From NCBI GenBank assembly GCA_001839685.1, contig MLAK01001070.1, forward strand, positions 1-35,846: a stretch of 35,846 bases of DNA, given 5' to 3'. Below the pieces are notes generated by a model. The model saw only the letters and a program-made list of their open reading frames with translations. It was not told the origin of the DNA and did no database searches. The translations under genes were made by a program, and so were the position numbers. Below, one piece after another: positions 16,291-24,914 of this stretch (positions are counted from its first letter, which is position 1; each line of letters begins with the position of its first letter). The DNA comes from Tritrichomonas foetus (taxonomy: Eukaryota > Parabasalia > Tritrichomonadida > Tritrichomonadidae).

Positions 16291-17493
16291 TCATTGTTTC
16301 TGACTTTGCTCCGTTGTGTAAGTCAGTAAGTCCCTCATGTCCTCTCTTATGTGAATGATACTAAGTGCGTCACCTACTGAGACTGTGAAAAGTGGAGGTG
16401 GATCTTTCTCTGGGTGTCCCAAAAAGGCAACAATTTTCCTTGCCTGCCTCACGTACGAAACAGCAAATGAGTGAATTCTAGGGAGCATAAAAAGCCCCAT
16501 TTCACTGACGGAACCATCTGCTATCGACACAGTTTCACCGTCTGGCATGACATGGAAAACAAACCACCAAAGTCTTGTAATGTCGCATGCGTACATCAGT
16601 GTCCAATTGCTGTTCGCTTTTCCACCAAAGAAGAATAAATAGCGGTCAATTGCAACCATGCCTGATGCCATCACATTTCCGGGTGGTTCGGTGCCCGTTG
16701 TCTGTTTGACGCACATTTGGAAGGTGTCCAAGTTGATCATCAGCATGCCGCCCGCTTTGGCGCCACCATATGAATATAATATATTTCCGATAATTGCGTG
16801 CGGTACAGCCGTGCGACCAGCAACGTCGGATTGCGGGTATTGCTTCCATGTCATATTCTGAAAACTGAGGACATTCAGCTCGGATGGAAATTCGCCATTG
16901 AATCCGCCCCATACGTAGAAATTCTGACCGTAGATTGCGACGATTGGTGTTGATCTTTCTGAAGGAGTTTGGCCTTGGGTTTTAACGAGAGCGACTTCGC
17001 CACTTACTACATCGATGGTATGCAAATCTGCAAAATAATTCGGATCGCAGTAGCCGCCGAAGATGACCAGGTGAGTGCCTATCATTGAGCACCTTGCTCC
17101 TGTTCGTGGGGTGATATCGTTCCCTTTGAGTTTAATTTCCCTCCAAACGTCCGTGCGGTGGTCCAGGGCCCAGCAATCGAACAGCGGGACACTCTGGGAG
17201 TTCAAGCCGTATCCAATATAAGTCGTCTGGTTTGCTTCATCGTAATGATAGAAATGACCGGTTCGAGGGCAAGGCCCAAGTGAAAGTGACGTGATAACCG
17301 ACCAAATTCCAGTAAAAGCCGTTTTTAGTATGTTAGGACTCCGAACCGCTTTAACGTTCGTTATAGGTCCAGGCAACATTCCACCCCTTTCGTTATTCAT
17401 ACGTGATGCGTCGACTGGCATGTAAAGATCGTTCGTGTACGGGCGAACAAAGCTTGCTTGTGGAACTGCAGTTCTGCTTTGATCAGGTCCCAT
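16291..17493 (-). CDS. Kelch-repeat beta-propeller protein
   Basis: Encodes 400 residues. After a Pro/Asn-containing N-terminal 65 residues come kelch-type repeats: GPCPRTGHFYHYDEANQTTYIGYG, PRTGARCSMIGTHLVIFGGY, PSERSTPIVAIYGQNFYVWGGF, GRTAVPHAIIGNILYSYGGA and PPGNVMASGMVAIDRYLFFFGG, then a last blade ending near 370. The GG pairs and following aromatic residues fit a six-bladed propeller, a protein-interaction platform. No partner domain (BTB, phosphatase, RING) is fused, so the pathway is unknown. Base composition is clearly more GC-rich than the neighbouring genes, with many G/C third positions. Upstream is AT-rich with TCAACT about 25 nt before the ATG. The stop is TGA without an overlapping TAAA. 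Confidence 0.88.
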   Translation of the reverse strand: MGPDQSRTAVPQASFVRPYTNDLYMPVDASRMNNERGGMLPGPITNVKAVRSPNILKTAFTGIWSVITSLSLGPCPRTGHFYHYDEANQTTYIGYGLNSQSVPLFDCWALDHRTDVWREIKLKGNDITPRTGARCSMIGTHLVIFGGYCDPNYFADLHTIDVVSGEVALVKTQGQTPSERSTPIVAIYGQNFYVWGGFNGEFPSELNVLSFQNMTWKQYPQSDVAGRTAVPHAIIGNILYSYGGAKAGGMLMINLDTFQMCVKQTTGTEPPGNVMASGMVAIDRYLFFFGGKANSNWTLMYACDITRLWWFVFHVMPDGETVSIADGSVSEMGLFMLPRIHSFAVSYVRQARKIVAFLGHPEKDPPPLFTVSVGDALSIIHIREDMRDLLTYTTEQSQKQ

Positions 17494-18190
17494 TTTTATT
17501 AATTATTAAGTTGATAATTTCTCAAAATAAGAAAAATATTTCAATAGTTTACATGGGTGAACTTATTGAATATTCAATCTATAATATTATAATAATTGAA
17601 TAATTTTATATAAATTAATTTCTTTTAGAAATCGATCAATTATTCTCAAAAAAAATTGAAAAAAATCATTGAAAAATTTCACAACAGTTGCTCATTATTA
17701 TAAAACGATAAATTCATTTTCTTGAACTTATAAAACAAAAAGTTAAAATAATTATTGATTTACTCACAATCAGGTTTGAATCAGCAGAAAGTAATTGAAA
17801 AAAAATTGAGAAATGTCAAGTGACGATTCATTGTCAATCAATGATGGGAATGGAAAGGAGATGGCTGAAATGGCATCGGTAAATAATCATAATAGATCAA
17901 TGAAAATATAAGTGATACTACACATTTCCTTGGCATGAATGATCATTGGAATATTATTAATTCTTAAAGTTTTGAACGCATAACAATCTAAATTAAATGT
18001 AGTTTGTAGAAATGACATATTCAATGAAAATGTCAAAGCATATGATTCGACATCTTCAATATTTGAAAATTGAGCTATTTAAATGTACAATTGATTTGGT
18101 TTTTGAATCGAGTTCCATGATGTCATTTAAATTAAGGATTGCATCAAAACAAAAAAAAAAGTTTGTGCAAAAATGATCAAAAAAATGTAT
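17494..18190. other. 697-bp intergenic region with one very short open frame
   Basis: It includes the Kelch promoter on the left and the 3' flank of the PP2A B''-like gene on the right. A 32-codon frame (17813-17911, plus; begins MSSDDSLSINDGNGKEMAEM) has amino-acid composition like a real N-terminus but no continuation. GTAAAT follows the GCATCG codons, yet I see no trichomonad 3' splice motif (ACTAACACACAG). I treat it as unproven. Confidence 0.45.
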
Positions 18191-19474
18191 TCAATCAAGA
18201 TTTGTGATATCCTCACTGAATTCACATTTACAGAATGTACGTAAATCTGTTAATTGTCTGACCAGCATGTCAACATCCCTTGATTTAATAAACATTTCTT
18301 TACTAATTGCAGAACTTGTTACATTTAAGTGATCAAATTGTTCATTTGCCCAAGAATCTAAAGTAGGTAGTTGTTTTTCTGGATAAATATCTTGGAAATT
18401 TTTGGCAATTTCTCTATAAAAATAGTTCATTTCAAAAAGTGATATAAAACCGTCTCCATCAACATCAAGAACATCAAATATTATTTGATTTGCCCACTTT
18501 GTGCCCAAATTATCCCATACAAATCTGAATCTTAAATACCACGAAAAATCAATTGGGCCATTTCCTGATAAAACATCAAAAATTCTATCAACAAAAGCTT
18601 TTGTGAACCTTGTATCTTGAATTTTGAATAAATCTTCTGGATTTAATAAGCCATCATTATTTTGGTCAATTGCTTCAAATTCATTAATGTAGTTCATTAT
18701 AGTATTTGGTGAAAATGGATTTCGGGATTTATCATCGGAACTTGATTCGAGAATAACAAAACTTAAATAAAGTTGATTTTGAATTAGATTATGAATTAAC
18801 ACTTTTCCAACTCTAAAAGGATCCAAAACTATTAAAATTCGATTTCCCACAAAATCTATAAAGTGATCACGAAAATTTGAATTATATTGCATAAACTCAT
18901 CAATGAAATGGAGTCTATCTGTCATGTCATTAATATAATCAAAAAAGCTTCCTTCACTAATTGATCCATTTTTCATAATGTCGTATTGGTTCAATCTGAT
19001 GAAGTGAGAAACACAGCGTGGAATCATATCCAAATATTTAAATAATTCATCTACATTAATTGTATGCATTGAATGACCACCTATTTCAACAAACAATTTT
19101 GATGATAAAATTGTTTGAAATTTTTCTGGCCATTTTAATCTAAGTTGTTTATATTGAGTATATTTAATTACTCTAGTATGTGAATTTCTGGACATATCAT
19201 CATAAGCGTCCCGAAGATTTTGGACATCTTGAAATGATGGATATGATTCCAAAATTGAATGAAATGATTCTCTGTTTGCTAAACTGATCATCACATTTGC
19301 AAATGAACTTAATCTGTAGCTTTTACTTGTCCGTGATTCAGAAATAAAAAATTTTGGGATTTCATTATTTTTTTGTGGATTGTTGAGAAAATTGACATAC
19401 TCGTTAATGATTTCATCTCGTCCGTTTCTTTTAAGAGCATCGATTAGAGTTGAAGGCTGCGAGAACAAATTCAT
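18191..19474 (-). CDS. PP2A regulatory subunit B''-like EF-hand protein (PPP2R3C/TON2 type)
   Basis: Encodes 427 residues, close to human PPP2R3C (about 450). Blocks that line up with PPP2R3C/FASS-TON2 include LRDAYDDMSRN, VLDPFRVGKVLIHNLI (about 216-231), YINEFEAIDQNNDGLLNPEDL, KAFVDRIFD and FDVLDVDGDGFISLFEMNYFYREI. Two EF-hand loops are visible: 270-281 (D-N-D-G, ending in Asp rather than Glu) and 337-348 (canonical DVDGDGFISLFE). B'' subunits target PP2A. The TON2/PPP2R3C branch acts at microtubule-organising sites in plants, animals and protists, so a cytoskeletal role is a reasonable inference in a flagellate. A TCATTC initiator directly follows CCTTT (minus strand), 22 nt before the ATG. 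Confidence 0.8.
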   Translation of the reverse strand: MNLFSQPSTLIDALKRNGRDEIINEYVNFLNNPQKNNEIPKFFISESRTSKSYRLSSFANVMISLANRESFHSILESYPSFQDVQNLRDAYDDMSRNSHTRVIKYTQYKQLRLKWPEKFQTILSSKLFVEIGGHSMHTINVDELFKYLDMIPRCVSHFIRLNQYDIMKNGSISEGSFFDYINDMTDRLHFIDEFMQYNSNFRDHFIDFVGNRILIVLDPFRVGKVLIHNLIQNQLYLSFVILESSSDDKSRNPFSPNTIMNYINEFEAIDQNNDGLLNPEDLFKIQDTRFTKAFVDRIFDVLSGNGPIDFSWYLRFRFVWDNLGTKWANQIIFDVLDVDGDGFISLFEMNYFYREIAKNFQDIYPEKQLPTLDSWANEQFDHLNVTSSAISKEMFIKSRDVDMLVRQLTDLRTFCKCEFSEDITNLD

Positions 19475-19600
19475 TTTGTATTCTTTATTCTGAATGAAAG
19501 GTGAAATCTTGGATTATATATTCGCCTTTAAATCACCTTTGCCGCACGTTATCATAAATCTTTAAACGTACAGATTTTCATTTGATTCATCTGTTAGAAT
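19475..19600. promoter_or_regulatory. 126-bp divergent promoter with initiators and an M3-like box
   Basis: On the plus strand, AAACGTA (19564-19570) fits the trichomonad M3 consensus and lies about 10 nt before TCATTT (presumed +1 A at 19580), giving a roughly 20-nt leader to the ATG at 19601. On the minus strand, CACCTTTCATTC places an initiator and a CCTTT (M5-like) box before the ATG at 19474. The consensus motifs are known from T. vaginalis; use here is inferred. Confidence 0.55.
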
Positions 19601-20914
19601 ATGCAAGATACCAGGATATCCGAGAATCAGCCAATAAACTCATCCAAGAAAGGTACGAAGAAACAACGTCGCTCCATTTTTGACGTTCCAGAGCCAACAG
19701 AACCACAAAGAATCCGAAGAGCCAAAAATCGAAGAGTTATGATCAAAAATTATCGTTCAAATATCCGCGAAATTTACCATCAAACAGATTATCTCGTTGA
19801 TTGGAAAGACGAAGATTTATCTTGCTTTATCACACCAATAGAAAATACAGGATGTGCTGCTATGATGGGAAGATCCAGTCGATCAGACACATATTCTACT
19901 CGCTCGAGTTCACAAATCAGGCAGAGCAATGTTCCAAGAATCATTGACAAAGATTCTGATTTTCTGGAATCCAATCCAACAATCACTACACTTTCGCTCA
20001 ATGAAACAGGTGCTTCTCAGAATTTCGATAGTCAAGAAAGGGGACAAAATGATGATGAATTCGAACCAGCACAAACAGGCATGCAAATCACGAATTTCCC
20101 AGAAGAAGAAGCTGATTTGGAGAATTCAAATAGACAAGAATCTGCTGAACATTTCGAAGAAGAAGAAGAACATGTCGACCAAAATATTTTAAGAGCAATG
20201 CGTGAAAAAAATGAAATTGATCTCTTAATTGGAAGCTTTGACGAATACAACATTTCAAAGAAAGATGATTCGCACATTGAAGAAGAAGAAGAAGTTTATG
20301 GACAGGAAGAAAATGATATGAATTTTGAAGCTGAAAATGAAGAAGAAGACGAAATTTATGGTCAGGAAGAAAATGATATAAATATTGAAGCTGAAAATGA
20401 TGATGATGAATTTAATGATCAAGATGAAATATATCAAGTGGAAAGTGATCAAATTAGAAACGAAGATCCAATAATTGAAGAAGAGATTGTTGAATATAAT
20501 CAATTTGAAAATGAATCAGTTGAAGTAACACTTCTTGGCGTTGGTGATCTCCCAGTGAATGATTCACAAGTTCCTGTTTTTGTGACTGTCCAGCTCTTCT
20601 CTGATGATAGTCCAATTGGAGATCAATATAAAATAGACGTTGTTGAAGATGATGATCCACAAGTTCTCAATTTAGCAAATGTTAACCAACAAGATTTAAT
20701 CGAGTTTTTAGTCTGGCAAAATAATGAAGGTGGTGAACCATCACTTATTTCTGGAATCCGTATGGATGTGAATTCCATCGACTGGGAAGAAACAGGAAGC
20801 CAGTTCTTTGATCTCGTTAGCGCGGATGATCTCAGAGCAGGAAGCAACGTTGCCAAAGGAAGCTTTGGAAACATTGCTGTAATTTTCAATCTTTTACCAA
20901 AAGAAGAAAACTAA
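19601..20914 (+). CDS. Acidic protein with internal repeats and C2-like C-terminal domain
   Basis: Encodes 437 residues; family not recognised with certainty. The N-terminus (1-60) is very basic (KKGTKKQRRS, RIRRAKNRRVMIKNYRSN). The centre (about 140-305) is highly acidic. It contains a tandem duplication around VYGQEENDMNFEAEN and IYGQEENDINIEAEN, each unit preceded by an EEE/EED run, followed by a decayed third unit (DEIYQVESDQ). From about 308 to the end a beta-rich segment (VEVTLLGVGDLPVNDSQVPVFVTVQLFSDDS ... IEFLVWQNN ... GNIAVIFNLLP) resembles a C2-type sandwich. The call is tentative because the calcium-binding aspartates are not clear. The basic-acidic bipolar layout suggests a nuclear or scaffold protein. 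The stop reads CTAAAAATAG and overlaps TAAA. Confidence 0.7.
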   Translation: MQDTRISENQPINSSKKGTKKQRRSIFDVPEPTEPQRIRRAKNRRVMIKNYRSNIREIYHQTDYLVDWKDEDLSCFITPIENTGCAAMMGRSSRSDTYSTRSSSQIRQSNVPRIIDKDSDFLESNPTITTLSLNETGASQNFDSQERGQNDDEFEPAQTGMQITNFPEEEADLENSNRQESAEHFEEEEEHVDQNILRAMREKNEIDLLIGSFDEYNISKKDDSHIEEEEEVYGQEENDMNFEAENEEEDEIYGQEENDINIEAENDDDEFNDQDEIYQVESDQIRNEDPIIEEEIVEYNQFENESVEVTLLGVGDLPVNDSQVPVFVTVQLFSDDSPIGDQYKIDVVEDDDPQVLNLANVNQQDLIEFLVWQNNEGGEPSLISGIRMDVNSIDWEETGSQFFDLVSADDLRAGSNVAKGSFGNIAVIFNLLPKEEN

Positions 20915-21137
20915 AAATAGAAAATACAAATATTTATTTTTATAATCCATGAACAAAATTTTTTTTTAATTTAGATAGATTTGGAGTTTTGATTTGACTT
21001 TTTCGAACTTAGAAAACTCATCAAATTATTATTTTATGATTTCTACAATAACAAGCAGAAAAAATGTGATTTCAAACAAGTAGGAGAAGAGTTTTTCTAA
21101 TAGTTAGAAATTTTCATATCATTGCTCATTTTTATAA
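20915..21137. promoter_or_regulatory. Intergenic spacer with initiator for the 21138 gene
   Basis: Short AT-rich spacer between two plus-strand genes. GCTCATTTTTATAA directly precedes the ATG; TCATTT at 21126-21131 would give a 10-nt leader (+1 A at 21128). Confidence 0.45.
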
Positions 21138-21902
21138 ATGAAGAAAAAAACATTTTTTCCAAAGTTTTCAACAAAAAAAGATGCGAAGGCTGATGATCCT
21201 TCAAAACAAATAATTTTATATTTAAAAGAGAATTCACAATGGATTTCCAAAAACGCAATGATTGGATCGAGATTTGGAAATTCTGATGTATTTATAAAAA
21301 AATCAAAAGGGCCGCAAAAATTTATATTATTTCGTCAAAACAATGATAATTCCTTTGAATTTCCATTAATTGATGCTGTCAGCCAATTTTTTTGTCGGAA
21401 AATGATAATTTTATCTCTTTCAAAAGAAAATAATATCATTTCTCCGTCAGCTCATTTTTGGATTTGTAAACTTTATCAAGAAAATATCAACTTTGAGAAA
21501 TTAAAACTTTATTCTATTTTTCCAAGATTAGCGGCTAGTTCTAGAAAAGAAGTACAACCGTCAGAAATATCTCAAAATTCGCCAGATATTCATAAAAGCT
21601 TTGATGAAAAACGAAACAATAACATTAATAAAGGATATTCTCAAATGCTTCAAAAATCCAAAAACTTTGGTCCAAAAGAATATGAAACTTTCAATTTTAC
21701 TCAATTTTTCCCAATTACTCAACTTGTAAAAATTCCTGACGATCATAAGACACCCAAAAACTTTGCATTCTCGATTAAAGGAGTTAATTCTACAAAAACA
21801 CTCAAAAATGACTATTCCTGCGTTCCTGTAAATTTGAAATGTCTGATATCTGTCTCTAATGCAAAAGTCATGAACACTTATATACATCACTTAGAGACTT
21901 AG
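21138..21902 (+). CDS. Unassigned protein, lysine/asparagine-rich
   Basis: Encodes 254 residues of unknown family. Residues about 20-125 are alternating hydrophobic and charged (KQIILYLKENSQWISKNAMIG, FILFRQNNDNSFEFPLIDAV, HFWICKLYQE) and look like a small folded alpha/beta or PH-sized domain, but no signature confirms one. Residues about 130-175 are polar and probably disordered. The last 70 residues regain hydrophobic pattern (FNFTQFFPITQLVKIP, CVPVNLKCLISVSNAKV). There is no signal peptide or membrane helix. A good initiator precedes the start, and codon use matches neighbours, which support a real gene. Confidence 0.65.
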   Translation: MKKKTFFPKFSTKKDAKADDPSKQIILYLKENSQWISKNAMIGSRFGNSDVFIKKSKGPQKFILFRQNNDNSFEFPLIDAVSQFFCRKMIILSLSKENNIISPSAHFWICKLYQENINFEKLKLYSIFPRLAASSRKEVQPSEISQNSPDIHKSFDEKRNNNINKGYSQMLQKSKNFGPKEYETFNFTQFFPITQLVKIPDDHKTPKNFAFSIKGVNSTKTLKNDYSCVPVNLKCLISVSNAKVMNTYIHHLET

Positions 21903-22212
21903 AAAGAATCAAATCATATTTTCATGTATTTGTTTGTTTTAGATAAATTATAAAATAAAACTAGTGGTTAAATTGTTTTCTTTCTATTATATTGATAGTC
22001 ACTCTATTATGTAGGATTTTTCATTTTTTGGTTCCATTTGTCAACATTAAAATACATTTCTCTTGCATATTTTATCATCAGGTATATTTAAGGAGACATG
22101 TATTATATTTTCATTGATATGATAGAAATTTTTCTAGCAAAGTATATCGATAAAATTTATCTAAAAATAAATTAGAAAATTAACGAGCTCAGAAATGGAG
22201 AAAAAGTCAAAG
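21903..22212. other. Convergent spacer between the 21138 gene and the Sel1 gene
   Basis: Three hundred and ten AT-rich bases between two convergent stops. TAAATTATAAAATAAAA shortly after the first stop could serve polyadenylation. Nothing else is visible. Confidence 0.55.
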
Positions 22213-23721
22213 TTATGTGAAGGTTGGTTTATACTTTCCGTAAAAATATTCATACATTTTTCTAGCATTTTCATTTCCATTGCTTATTGCCATTCTGAAA
22301 TATTTTTTCGCTTCATTTGTATCGGGAGGAACACCTATACCTTTTTCTAAGCAAATGGCATATTGTCCCATTGCATTTGTGTTTCCATCATCAATTGCCA
22401 TCTTAAAGTATATGACTGCCTGTGACAAATTTTTGGGGATAACTTTTCCACTTTGCAGCATCATTCCATACATATTCATTGCATTGCTATCACCTAACTT
22501 AATGGCATTTTCCAATAATTGTACAATTTTGGAAATGTTTTTGGGTTGGATTTTATCATTATACATCATATATGCATAATAAAACATTGCTTGAGGATCA
22601 CCTAAATCTATTGCCATTTCATAATACTTAATAGCTTCTTCCACATTTCGCTGTATTCCATTTCCATCCACTAGTGAGTTAGCATAATAAGTCATTGCTT
22701 CGGTATTACCTAAATCAATTGCCATTTTAAAATATTTCATCGCTTCTTCATAGTTGGGTTGAACATCAATTCCATCAATTAATATATTTGCATAATTAGT
22801 CATTGCATGATGTTGTCCTAAATCAATGGCCATTTTATAATATTTAATTGCTTCTGGAATATTTTGATGAATTCCTTTTCCATTGTGTAACATTGTTGCA
22901 AAATTATTCATAGAATTTGGATTTCCGAGATCAATTGCCATCTTATAGTATTTTATTGCCTTTTCATAATCTTGTGGAACACCAGTTCCATTTTGATACA
23001 TTGTTGCTAATTCATGCAACCCACTGGAATTGCCCAATTCAATATCTTTTTGATAATACATGATTGCTTTTTCAATATCTTTTTCAACTCCTCTTCCCGT
23101 TGCATACATCATTCCAAGATTAGGTATTGCTTTTGTGCAACCTTTATCAATCGCCATTTTGTAATATTTTACAGCTTCAGAATAGTTTTTCTTTACTCCT
23201 CTTCCATCTTTCAGCATGTTGGCATAATTATTCATTGCATCAGGTTCACCTTTATCAATTGCCATTTTATAATATTTTATAGCTTCTTCATAGTTTTGAG
23301 GAACATTCATTCCAGAATCCAACATGCTTCCATAAAAGAGCATTGCATAAGAATTTCCACGCTCTATTGCAAGTTTAAAGAGTTTTTCTGCAGCTTGAAT
23401 ATTTTTGGGAACTTTTTGACCATTATAAAATAAAGAACCTAAATTATATAAAGCATTAGAATTTCCATGATCTGCTGCCATTTTATAGTATTTTATTGCT
23501 TCTTTAACCTTTGATTTTCCTCCTATTCCATCTTCCATCAATAATGCATAAAGATTCATTGCTTTGTTATCACCTTGATCAGCTTTTGTTTTGAGATGAT
23601 TGAAAGCTTTCAAAAGCGTTTCATTATGTTCTGTATCATTTAGATGATCTACTGCATAATTATACGCATCTTGGATATACTGAAAACCATTTCCCGTTGA
23701 TTTTTCAATGTTACCTGACAT
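22213..23721 (-). CDS. Sel1-like repeat protein (12 repeats)
   Basis: Encodes 502 residues. After about 50 helical residues, Sel1-like repeats of about 36 residues run nearly to the C-terminus. Each starts AM-x-x-Y-A/G, has a DG-x-GV turn and ends EAIKYYKMAIDLG or a variant. Repeat starts are near AMNLYALLM, ALYNLGSLF, AMLFYGSML, AMNNYANML, AIPNLGMMY, GLHELATMY, SMNNFATML, AMTNYANIL, AMTYYANSL, AMFYYAYMM, AMNMYGMML and AMGQYAICL, plus a partial at the end. Sel1 repeats form TPR-like solenoids that scaffold protein complexes, for example in ER-associated degradation. No signal peptide or membrane helix is present, so this one is probably cytosolic. The DNA shows the same 108-bp periodicity, indicating growth by internal duplication. 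Confidence 0.93.
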   Translation of the reverse strand: MSGNIEKSTGNGFQYIQDAYNYAVDHLNDTEHNETLLKAFNHLKTKADQGDNKAMNLYALLMEDGIGGKSKVKEAIKYYKMAADHGNSNALYNLGSLFYNGQKVPKNIQAAEKLFKLAIERGNSYAMLFYGSMLDSGMNVPQNYEEAIKYYKMAIDKGEPDAMNNYANMLKDGRGVKKNYSEAVKYYKMAIDKGCTKAIPNLGMMYATGRGVEKDIEKAIMYYQKDIELGNSSGLHELATMYQNGTGVPQDYEKAIKYYKMAIDLGNPNSMNNFATMLHNGKGIHQNIPEAIKYYKMAIDLGQHHAMTNYANILIDGIDVQPNYEEAMKYFKMAIDLGNTEAMTYYANSLVDGNGIQRNVEEAIKYYEMAIDLGDPQAMFYYAYMMYNDKIQPKNISKIVQLLENAIKLGDSNAMNMYGMMLQSGKVIPKNLSQAVIYFKMAIDDGNTNAMGQYAICLEKGIGVPPDTNEAKKYFRMAISNGNENARKMYEYFYGKYKPTFT

Positions 23722-23762
23722 TTTAGTCTACAACAAAGTGAATTCACGAAAAATAAACGTTC
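23722..23762 (-). promoter_or_regulatory. Initiator and M3-like box of the Sel1 gene
   Basis: On the minus strand GAACGTT (23756-23762) matches M3 (D-R-A-C-G-Y-W). About 15 nt later TTCACTTTG provides a TCACTT initiator (+1 A near 23739) with an 18-nt leader to the ATG. Confidence 0.55.
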
Positions 23763-24128
23763 GTTTCTTTTGATTTTTAAAAGGTCAGGCAATAATGATG
23801 AATTTAAAATTTTTGATGCCTGACTTTATTCAAATAGTATTTTCGTATATTGTTGTTAAATCAGGAAGAGGAGTAAAAAAAGAGTTTCAATAGAAACTTC
23901 TATATTACATCATGAAATACATTTCGTGAGTAAATGGCTTGTAAAGCATACATGATGAGTTTTGTTATAATGAAAATAAGATTAATGATTGCTCTCTGCA
24001 TAAAAAGATAGATAAAAGCACACTATTAAGTAAGGAAATGAGAGAAAGAAATAACATAAAACAATAATCTGAGTTTGTTAATCTAATTCTATTTTAATAA
24101 ATATACATCTAATATATGATAATATCAT
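23763..24128. other. AT-rich spacer without visible genes
   Basis: It lies between the Sel1 gene promoter and the stop of the cysteine protease gene. Frames are short and broken. No tRNA or repeat is recognised. Confidence 0.55.
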
Positions 24129-24914
24129 TCATTTTTTCAACATATGATCTTCAATCAATGGTTTTGCTCCATATAAGAAAGATTCGATTAATCCTTCATT
24201 TGATCCCATTAAAATTCTCATTCTTCCTTTTTCTCCCCAATGTTCACCATACTGATTTAGAATTATCCAATAATCCGTTCCATTTTCACTTCCCCAACCA
24301 ATTAATTCGACAGCATGGTTTCCAGCATCAATTTTACCAGTTAGTGAAGATTTGTAAATGCCTCCTCTATAAGAAGAAAAGCCATAATCAACTGCAATTG
24401 ATGCAGATAATGGGCCATCCATTAAAATAGCCTTTTTAATATCATTGATACCAATATAATGAGTAGTACTTGAATATACAGCACGATACATTTTAAATGA
24501 ATCATGTGAAGCAGATTCATTTGAACATCTTTCGCAGAAATTGTTAGAATATTTTCTTTGAGCTGACCAGGGGTGGCATTGAACATCAGTCACACCATGC
24601 TGCTCCATGAAATAAAGAACACTTCTTTCACATCCACCAACACAGCCGTTGTCGGCAATATCACAGGCCACTATATATTGTGTGGATAATAAAACTTTTC
24701 TTCCAAGAGCTTTACAGAAACGATGACTCATGGCTTTCAATGGTCCATAGGCATAACAACATCCACATTCTTGATTGAGTGGTCCGAAATCACATTCCGG
24801 ATATTCTTTAAGGAAATCATATTCTTTTGGGATCACCATTGATATATTACTCAAGTCTTGCCTCGTACTTCGAGGTGACGTGTAATATTTCACTGAAAGT
24901 AAAAAGAAAAGCAT
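24129..24914 (-). CDS. Papain-family cysteine protease, cathepsin B/X-like, short propeptide
   Basis: Encodes 261 residues. A short hydrophobic N-terminus (MLFFLLSV) may be a signal peptide, followed by only about 20-30 residues before mature-like sequence; the inhibitory propeptide is therefore very short, as in cathepsin X. Catalytic residues are present: oxyanion Q48, C53 in CGCCYAYG, H200 in DAGNHAVELIGWG, and N220 in YWIILNQYGEHWGEKG. Oddities are one residue fewer than usual between Q48 and the first cysteine, C-C in place of S-C, and Tyr in place of Trp after the nucleophile. Cathepsin B/X-like traits are GWGSENGTDYW, GCVGGC and many cysteines; no histidine occluding loop is evident. 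It probably acts in lysosomes or is secreted. Trichomonads encode many such C1 proteases. Confidence 0.87.
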   Translation of the reverse strand: MLFFLLSVKYYTSPRSTRQDLSNISMVIPKEYDFLKEYPECDFGPLNQECGCCYAYGPLKAMSHRFCKALGRKVLLSTQYIVACDIADNGCVGGCERSVLYFMEQHGVTDVQCHPWSAQRKYSNNFCERCSNESASHDSFKMYRAVYSSTTHYIGINDIKKAILMDGPLSASIAVDYGFSSYRGGIYKSSLTGKIDAGNHAVELIGWGSENGTDYWIILNQYGEHWGEKGRMRILMGSNEGLIESFLYGAKPLIEDHMLKK

